Source: Pseudomonadota bacterium (GTDB lineage Bacteria; Pseudomonadota; Alphaproteobacteria; Caulobacterales; Caulobacteraceae). Taken from it: a stretch of 6,237 nt of DNA. The stretch covers positions 1-6,237 of the forward strand of contig JAEXJH010000380.1 in the NCBI GenBank assembly GCA_023445955.1, in the 5' to 3' direction. How positions within the stretch are numbered: the first letter of the stretch is position 1; each line of letters opens with the position of its first letter. The notes beneath the pieces were generated by a model that was not told the DNA's origin, searched no databases, and saw only the letters and a program-made list of their open reading frames with translations. Positions 1 to 6,237 of this stretch are shown piece by piece. A program made the translations under genes and the position numbers.

Positions 1-70
1 GAGGGGGCAGCTCGGCATAGGCCGGCGATGCCCCCTCAGTCGCTCCGCGACACCTCCCCCAGCGGGGGAG
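1..70. repeat. Palindromic intergenic element downstream of ndh
   Basis: This non-coding stretch is built from nested inverted repeats. GAGGGGGCA at 1-9 is the exact reverse complement of TGCCCCCTC at 29-37. GTCGC at 39-43 pairs with GCGAC at 47-51 around a 3-nt loop. CTCCCCC at 54-60 pairs with GGGGGAG at 64-70 around AGC. The G- and C-runs can also pair across arms, so several folds compete. I recall similar elements (runs of C or G flanking a short GTCGC-type hairpin) scattered between genes in Caulobacter, so a REP-like dispersed repeat is the likeliest reading; that is inference. It starts 12 nt past the ndh stop codon and may help end or protect that transcript, although no T-tract follows any stem. 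Confidence 0.55.
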
Positions 71-82
71 CAGATTCCGCGG

Positions 83-1363
83 CTAGTGCAGCTTCAGTCG
101 CCCCGACACCCGCTGCTGCAGCAGCCGCGCCAGCGCCAGGGTCGCCGTGCGGCCCACGCCCAGGATCGCCCGGTGGTGGTCCAGGTGCAGCGACATGTAG
201 GCCCATTTGGCGATCAGGCCCTCGACGAAGAAGTTCGGACCGCCCAGCCCACCCATCAGCGCGCCGACGCCCTTGTCATTGCCCAGCGACACCAGCGAGC
301 CAAAGTCGCGATAGACGAAGGGATCCTTGACCCGGCCCTGGTGCAACCGGGCGACCAGCGCTCGCTCCAGATAGCTGGCCTGCTGGTGGGCGGCCTGGGC
401 GCGGGCTGGAATGGTCTTGCCATCCTTCCACGGCGCGGCGGCGCAGTCGCCCAGGGCCCAGACGTCGGGGGACGAAGTCTCCAGATGGTCGTTGACCACG
501 AACTGGTTGCCGCGATTGGTCTCCAGGCCAAAACCGGTATTGGCGTCGGCGGCCTTGATGCCGGCGGCCCAGACGATCAGGTCGGCCGGGATGTCGCCCT
601 GGCTGGTCTCCAGCCGGTCGGCGTGGACGGCCAGCACCTTGGCGTTGGTCTTCACCGCCACGCCTTTGCGCTCGAGCGCCAGCGTGGCCTTGTCGGCGAT
701 CTTCTGCGGCAGGCCGCCCAGGATGCGCGGCGCGGCCTCGACCACGCTGATGTCCAGCCGGAAGCGCTGCTCGTCGCCAAGGCTGTCCAAGAGCTCGCGA
801 TGGGCCTCGATCAGTTCGGCCGACAGCTCCACGCCCGTAGCGCCGCCGCCGACAATGGCCACGCGCAGGATCTTCTCAGCCGAGAACGAGGCCTTGGTGA
901 AGGCCGCCAGCAGCCGCACGTGGAAGGCCTCGGCGTCCTCGGTGCGCTCCAGCAGATGGGCCTGCTCGGCGCCCGGCGTGCCGAAGAGGTTCGAGCCGCT
1001 GCCGATCGCCAGCACGCCAAAGGTGAAGGTGATGGCCCGCTCGGGCGCCAGGATCTCGCCGTTCTCGCCGGTGATCGCCTTCAGGGTCAGGCGCTTGGCG
1101 GCCGGGTCGAAGGTCGTCAGTTCACCGAGCAGGAAGTTGAAGCCGTTCGAACGGCCCAGGATCGAATAGGAGATGCCCTCCTGGTGGACGTCCAGCGTGC
1201 CGGCGGCCACCTCGTGCAGGGTCGGCTTCCAGATGTGGAAGCTGGAACGGTCGATCAGCAGCACCCGGCGCTTGCCGTGGCGGCCGCCAAGGCGTCGCCC
1301 TAGCCGCGAGGCCAGTTCCAGTCCGCCGGCGCCCCCGCCGACGATGACGATGTCGTAGTGCAT
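83..1363 (-). CDS. ndh: Type II NADH:quinone oxidoreductase (NDH-2)
   Basis: This 426-residue FAD enzyme oxidises NADH and reduces membrane quinone without pumping protons; E. coli Ndh has 434 residues. Two Rossmann nucleotide-binding motifs are visible: GGGAGG at residues 9-14 for FAD and VGGGATGVEL at 171-180 for NADH. The NDH-2 signature TLHEVAAGT is at 48-56. GDCAA at 305-309 is the C-terminal FAD contact, and ARAQAAHQQA at 320-329 matches the quinone-site AQxAxQ region. There is no signal peptide. The C-terminal part (about 384-426) is amphipathic and basic and fits a peripheral membrane anchor. The frame could begin 18 codons earlier, but the start at 1363 is preferred because GGAGA at 1374-1370 lies 6 nt upstream and the protein then begins directly with the beta strand before GGGAGG. 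The gene is separated from the upstream hydrolase by a terminator, so it should have its own promoter. Confidence 0.93.
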   Translation of the reverse strand: MHYDIVIVGGGAGGLELASRLGRRLGGRHGKRRVLLIDRSSFHIWKPTLHEVAAGTLDVHQEGISYSILGRSNGFNFLLGELTTFDPAAKRLTLKAITGENGEILAPERAITFTFGVLAIGSGSNLFGTPGAEQAHLLERTEDAEAFHVRLLAAFTKASFSAEKILRVAIVGGGATGVELSAELIEAHRELLDSLGDEQRFRLDISVVEAAPRILGGLPQKIADKATLALERKGVAVKTNAKVLAVHADRLETSQGDIPADLIVWAAGIKAADANTGFGLETNRGNQFVVNDHLETSSPDVWALGDCAAAPWKDGKTIPARAQAAHQQASYLERALVARLHQGRVKDPFVYRDFGSLVSLGNDKGVGALMGGLGGPNFFVEGLIAKWAYMSLHLDHHRAILGVGRTATLALARLLQQRVSGRLKLH

Positions 1364-1373
1364 CACCGTCTCC

Positions 1374-1387
1374 ATGATATTCATCAA
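1374..1387 (-). promoter_or_regulatory. Candidate FNR/FixK box upstream of ndh
   Basis: Read on the minus strand, the sequence is TTGAT-GAAT-ATCAT, matching 9 of 10 defined positions of the FNR/FixK consensus TTGAT-N4-ATCAA. Its centre is 17 nt upstream of the chosen ndh start. A possible -10 element (TATATT, 1401-1396) lies just before it, with no good -35 at normal spacing. If that -10 is real, the box falls on the first transcribed bases, a position that suits a repressor. E. coli FNR is known to repress ndh without oxygen, and Caulobacter has a FixK regulator active in hypoxia. The match is seen; binding is inferred. Confidence 0.45.
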
Positions 1388-1419
1388 TCGGTGAAAATAT
1401 AGGCGAGCATCGTTCAACG

Positions 1420-1448
1420 AAAAAGGCCTCCCCGGAGGGAGGCCTTTG
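1420..1448 (-). terminator. Intrinsic terminator of the hydrolase gene
   Basis: A perfect 11-bp stem is formed by 1422-1432 (AAAGGCCTCCC) and 1437-1447 (GGGAGGCCTTT) around the 4-nt loop CGGA. Read on the minus strand, the stem runs into five Ts (complement of the As at 1420-1424). It begins 9 nt after the hydrolase stop codon at 1457, the expected place for a rho-independent terminator. In the plus direction only three Ts are present, so the minus orientation is favoured. It insulates ndh from hydrolase transcription. Confidence 0.88.
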
Positions 1449-1456
1449 AAACGCGG

Positions 1457-2107
1457 CTAGATCGGGTTTTCCGCCAGGCGCTTGTCGAGATATTCGCTGA
1501 CGCTCTTCTCGACGCTGGGCAGGTGCTCGGTCCAGAAGTGGCTGGCCTTGTCGATGACTTCGTAGTCGATCGTGATGCCCTTCTGGGTCCGCAGCTTGGT
1601 GACCACGCGCTCCACCTCGACCGGCGGGGTGATGGTGTCGGCCGAGCCCGTCAGGAACAGGCCCGAGGCCGGGCAGGGGGCCAGGAAGCTGAAATCGTAC
1701 ATGTTGGTCGGCGGCGACACCGAGATGAAGCCGTCGGTTTCCGGACGGCGCATCAGCAGTTGCATGCCGATATAGGCCCCGAAGTCGAAGCCGGCCACCC
1801 AGGTCTGGCTGGCGGCCGGGTTGCTGGTCTGCAGCCAGTCCAGCGCCGTGGCCGCGTCGGCCAGCTCGCCGATGCCGGCGTCGAACTCGCCCTGGCTGCG
1901 GCCCACGCCGCGGAAATTGAAGCGCAGGGTCGCGAAACCGCGCTTCATGAACAGGTGATACAGCTGAACCGACACCGGGTGGTTCATGTGACCGCCCGCT
2001 TTCGGGTGCGGATGCAGGATCAGCGCGATGGGCGCCGTTTCGGTCTTGCCCGGCGAGTAGCGACCTTCGATCCGGCCGGACGCGCCGGTCAAAATCACAT
2101 CAGGCAT
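1457..2107 (-). CDS. Alpha/beta hydrolase with Asp at the nucleophile position
   Basis: This 216-residue, probably cytoplasmic protein has the alpha/beta hydrolase fold of the COG2945-like group; the substrate is unknown. Family landmarks are LHPHPKAGGHMN at residues 31-42 (oxyanion-hole region), RFNFRGVGRSQG at 62-73, the nucleophile elbow GFDFG at 106-110, the acid-loop motif GSAD at 154-157 (D157) and a C-terminal catalytic His in KASHFW (H190). The elbow normally reads GxSxG; here residue 108 is Asp (GAC, 1786-1784), so ordinary serine esterase chemistry is not expected. The rest of the triad looks intact. The start at 2107 is chosen because AAGGGG (2118-2113) lies 5 nt upstream; the frame stays open to 2278, but that extension would cross the iscR promoter and has no family-like content. 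The gene is divergent from iscR and ends at a strong terminator. Whether it serves Fe-S metabolism is unknown. Confidence 0.85.
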   Translation of the reverse strand: MPDVILTGASGRIEGRYSPGKTETAPIALILHPHPKAGGHMNHPVSVQLYHLFMKRGFATLRFNFRGVGRSQGEFDAGIGELADAATALDWLQTSNPAASQTWVAGFDFGAYIGMQLLMRRPETDGFISVSPPTNMYDFSFLAPCPASGLFLTGSADTITPPVEVERVVTKLRTQKGITIDYEVIDKASHFWTEHLPSVEKSVSEYLDKRLAENPI

Positions 2108-2161
2108 ATCGTCCCCTTCAGCTGGCGGACGGTCCGTTTCCGGCCCTTTTTCGGGGGCAGA

Positions 2162-2171
2162 ATACTTGACC
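2162..2171 (+). promoter_or_regulatory. Candidate IscR operator half-site
   Basis: ATACTTGACC matches 9 of 10 positions of the left half of the E. coli type 1 IscR site as I recall it (ATASYYGACT). It overlaps the -35 element of the operon promoter, a fitting place for autorepression. The expected right half at the E. coli spacing is a poor match. A weaker dyad, GACC (2168-2171) with GGTC (2181-2184), spans the promoter spacer instead. Alphaproteobacterial IscR may recognise a different motif, so this is only a candidate. Confidence 0.35.
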
Positions 2172-2194
2172 GCCGCGCTTGGTCTTCCTAAATC
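2166..2194 (+). promoter_or_regulatory. Housekeeping-type promoter of the iscR-suf operon
   Basis: TTGACCG at 2166-2172 matches 6 of 7 positions of the Caulobacter housekeeping -35 consensus TTGACGS. CCTAAATC at 2187-2194 matches 7 of 8 positions of the -10 consensus GCTANAWC. The gap is 14 nt, within the usual 10-14. Transcription should begin near 2200, giving a leader of about 90 nt before iscR. The position upstream of the first gene of the operon supports the call; the start site itself is not visible in sequence. Confidence 0.7.
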
Positions 2195-2289
2195 GCAGCC
2201 GCACAGCGGGCTGGAGGGCTCGCGCGCGAAGTCGCGGCTTGTAGCACACGCAAAAGCCGATGCGCGCGGAATCTGCAAGGGGTAAGGCG

Positions 2290-2751
2290 ATGCGCCTGAG
2301 CACCAAGGGACGATACGCGGTCATGGCGATGACCGACCTGGCCAAGCGCCAGGACGAAAGCGAGGGCCGCGCCGTGGCCCTGGCCGAGATCGCCGCGCGC
2401 CAGCAGATCTCGCTGTCGTACCTGGAGCAGCTGTTCGCGCGCCTGCGCCGCAAGGGCCTGGTGATCAGCGCCCGCGGTCCCGGTGGCGGTTATCGCCTGG
2501 CCAAGGCCTCGGCGGACACCTTCATCTCCGACATCGTGCTGGCGGTCGACGAGCCGCTGCGCGCCACGCGCTGCAACTTCACCAAGGGCCAGGCCAAGGG
2601 CTGCATGGCCGGCGGCGAGCGCTGCATGACCCACGGCCTGTGGGAAGAGATGGGCCGCCAGATCCATGGCTATCTCGCCAGCGTGTCGGTCGCTGACGTG
2701 CTGAAGGGCGAGCTGCGTCCCACCCGTCCGCTGGAGATGGCGGCCGAGTGA
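2290..2751 (+). CDS. iscR: Rrf2-family Fe-S-sensing transcription regulator IscR
   Basis: This 153-residue DNA-binding repressor is expected to carry a [2Fe-2S] cluster and to control the downstream suf genes according to cluster supply. The N-terminal winged helix-turn-helix starts with MRLSTKGRYAVMAM (1-14), includes the recognition-helix region ISLSYLEQLFARLRRKGLV (40-58) and the wing GPGGGYRLA (63-71). Candidate cluster ligands are C95, C105, C112 and H115 (C-x9-C-x6-C-x2-H); E. coli IscR has C-x5-C-x5-C-x2-H, so the first gap is longer here. A start 10 codons earlier is possible, but ATG 2290 has AAGGGG (2277-2282) 7 nt upstream and gives the conserved Rrf2 N-terminus. It is the first gene of the operon and overlaps the next gene by 4 nt (GTGA). 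Autoregulation is likely from family knowledge and from the half-site in its promoter. Confidence 0.93.
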   Translation: MRLSTKGRYAVMAMTDLAKRQDESEGRAVALAEIAARQQISLSYLEQLFARLRRKGLVISARGPGGGYRLAKASADTFISDIVLAVDEPLRATRCNFTKGQAKGCMAGGERCMTHGLWEEMGRQIHGYLASVSVADVLKGELRPTRPLEMAAE

Positions 2752-3877
2752 GCATCACCCGCACATCGGTCTATCTCGACTATAACGCCACCGCGCCGAT
2801 GCGGCCGGAGGCGAAGGACGCGCTGCTGCGCGCTTTGGAGAGCCCGGCCAATCCTTCGTCGGTCCACGCCGCCGGCCGCGCCGCGCGCGACGTGGTCGAG
2901 CGGGCTCGCGCCGAGGTGGGCGCCCTCGTTGGCGTACTGGCCGGCTCGGTGACCTTCGTCAGCGGCGGCACCGAAGCCAACGCCCTGGCCATCCAGAGCG
3001 CAAAGGTCGACCGCGTTATCATTTCCGCTGTCGAGCACGACGCGGTGACCGAGACGGCCAAGGCCTCGGGCCTGCCGGTCGAGATCCTGCCGGTCGACGG
3101 CAACGGCGTCGCCGATCTTCAGTGGCTGGCCCAGGCGCTCGAAGCGCCGGGCAAGGCCTTGGTCTGCCTGATGTTGGCCAACAACGAGACGGGCGTCATC
3201 CAGCCGGTGGCGCAGGCCTCGGCCCTGGTCCGCGCTCATGACGGCCTGCTGCACGTCGACGCCGTCCAGGCGGCCGGCAAGATCGCCGTCGATTTCTCCG
3301 CCCTCGGCGCCGACACCATGGCGCTGTCGGCCCACAAGCTGGGCGGTCCGCAGGGCGTCGGCGCCCTGGTCGCCGGAACGCGCGCCAACGTCACCCGCCG
3401 CCAGCACGGCGGCGGTCAGGAGCGCGGCCGGCGGGCAGGCACTGAGAACGTGGCGGGCATCGCCAGCTTCGGCGCCGCCGCCAAGGTCGCCCAGGAAAGC
3501 CTTGCCTCGCTGGCCGAACAGGCCCATTGGCGCGACGCCTTGGCCCAGCGGCTGAAGGCGGAAGGCGCGGTCGTGCTCGGTGAGAGCGCCGATCGGTTGC
3601 CGCAAACCCTGTGTTTCGCGGGCGAGGGCTTCGGCTCCGAGGTCCAGGTCATGAACATGGACCTGGCCGGAGTCATGGTCAGCGCCGGCAGCGCCTGCTC
3701 GTCGGGCAAGGTCAAGGCCAGCCGCGTGGTGGAAGCCATGGGCCGGTCCGATCTGGCCCCGTTCGCCCTGCGTGTCAGCGGCGGGTGGGCCAGCACGGAA
3801 GACGATTGGATCAAGTGTGGCGACGCCTGGCTCGCCGCCTGGAAGCGTATCGGCGCCCGGCGCCGGGAGGTGGCGTA

Positions 3878-3878
<1 letters not shown>
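2748..3878 (+). CDS. iscS: Class I (NifS/IscS-like) cysteine desulfurase
   Basis: This 376-residue, PLP-dependent cytoplasmic enzyme removes sulfur from L-cysteine as a protein-bound persulfide and releases alanine, supplying sulfur for Fe-S assembly. Visible features are the N-terminal [14 protein letters not shown] (9-22), TEANAL at 75-80, H97 in VEHDAV (stacks on PLP), NNETG at 145-149, [10 protein letters not shown] at 169-178 (D171 and Q174 contact PLP), the Schiff-base lysine K197 in SAHKLGG, and [15 protein letters not shown] at 221-235. The catalytic cysteine is C317 in SAGSACSSG, the class I loop; SufS-type class II enzymes have RTGHHC-like loops. The gene starts with GTG inside the iscR stop (GTGA), with GGAG at 2733-2736 as a somewhat distant ribosome site, suggesting translational coupling. 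In alphaproteobacterial operons of this type a separate class II sufS normally lies downstream of sufD, beyond this window. Confidence 0.92.
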
Positions 3879-6093
<2,215 letters not shown>

Positions 6094-6097
<4 letters not shown>

Positions 6098-6237
6098 CCC
6101 TTTCGACCGCCCTCAAGACCGGCGACGTCACCGCGCTGCCGTCGCGGCGCGACGAGGACTGGCGCTGGACCGACCTGCGCGGCCTGCTGCGGACCCTGCC
6201 GCCGGCCGCGCCGGCGCATGACGGCGACGTGCCGACC
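6094..6237 (+). CDS. sufD: SufD, N-terminal 48 codons (cut by window end)
   Basis: The frame opens with GTG overlapping the sufC stop (GTGA) and runs without a stop to the edge. The visible product begins MTLSTALKTGDVTALPSRRD and continues with EDWRWTDLRGLLR at about residues 21-33. PSRRDEDWRWTDLR is the conserved N-terminal motif of SufD, the SufB paralogue that completes the SufB-SufC-SufD complex and is linked to iron entry. No clear Shine-Dalgarno sequence precedes the GTG, so translation probably depends on coupling to sufC. SufD is usually around 400 residues, so most of the gene, including the interface histidine equivalent to E. coli H360, lies outside the window. Confidence 0.88.

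Noticed and set aside
86..1303. Long plus-strand open frame (405 codons) opposite ndh
   Set aside because: It lies wholly antisense to a clear NDH-2 gene, is low-complexity and rich in Gln, Arg, Gly and Ala with no recognisable motif, and is the usual shadow frame of GC-rich coding DNA.
1364..1417. N-terminal extension of ndh to 1417
   Set aside because: It would cover the likely promoter and FNR/FixK box, and the start at 1363 has GGAGA at the right distance with the expected NDH-2 N-terminus.
1391..1420. A complete ndh promoter with TTGAAC (1417-1412) as -35
   Set aside because: The gap to TATATT (1401-1396) is only 10 nt, too short for a normal promoter, so only the -10 is mentioned and with low confidence.
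2108..2278. N-terminal extension of the hydrolase to 2278
   Set aside because: The extra 57 residues have no family similarity, would cross the iscR promoter, and the internal ATG at 2107 has a good ribosome site.

Overview
This 6,237-base, GC-rich window looks like ordinary chromosomal sequence from an alphaproteobacterium, most probably Caulobacter or a close relative. That assignment is inference. It rests on the gene order iscR / class I cysteine desulfurase / sufB / sufC / sufD, on a promoter that fits the Caulobacter housekeeping consensus (TTGACGS, 10-14 nt, GCTANAWC), on high GC at third codon positions, and on a palindromic intergenic element of a style I associate with caulobacters.

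Layout. Bases 1-82 are non-coding and hold nested inverted repeats. Bases 83-1363 (minus strand) encode a type II NADH:quinone oxidoreductase (ndh). Just upstream of it, at 1374-1387, is a near-consensus FNR/FixK box. Bases 1420-1448 form a strong intrinsic terminator that ends the next minus-strand gene, a small alpha/beta hydrolase at 1457-2107. The hydrolase has Asp where this fold normally has its Ser nucleophile. Bases 2108-2289 are a divergent control region. It carries a strong promoter at 2166-2194 and a candidate IscR half-site for the plus-strand operon.

Bases 2290-6237 (plus strand) are the 5' part of a SUF-type iron-sulfur cluster operon. It contains the Fe-S-sensing repressor IscR, a NifS/IscS-like cysteine desulfurase, the scaffold SufB, the ATPase SufC and the first 48 codons of SufD, cut by the window edge. 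The junctions are stop/start overlaps or direct abutments, so the genes are probably one translationally coupled transcript.

How the genes work together. The desulfurase takes sulfur from cysteine, the SufB-SufC-SufD complex assembles clusters from it using ATP, and IscR is expected to measure cluster supply and adjust the operon. Ndh passes electrons from NADH to quinone without pumping protons, and the FNR/FixK box suggests control by oxygen. The hydrolase's job is unknown.

I found no mobile element, CRISPR array, tRNA, rRNA or broken gene, and no convincing new multi-gene system. The points most worth a second look are the Asp nucleophile in the hydrolase and the FNR/FixK box in front of ndh.
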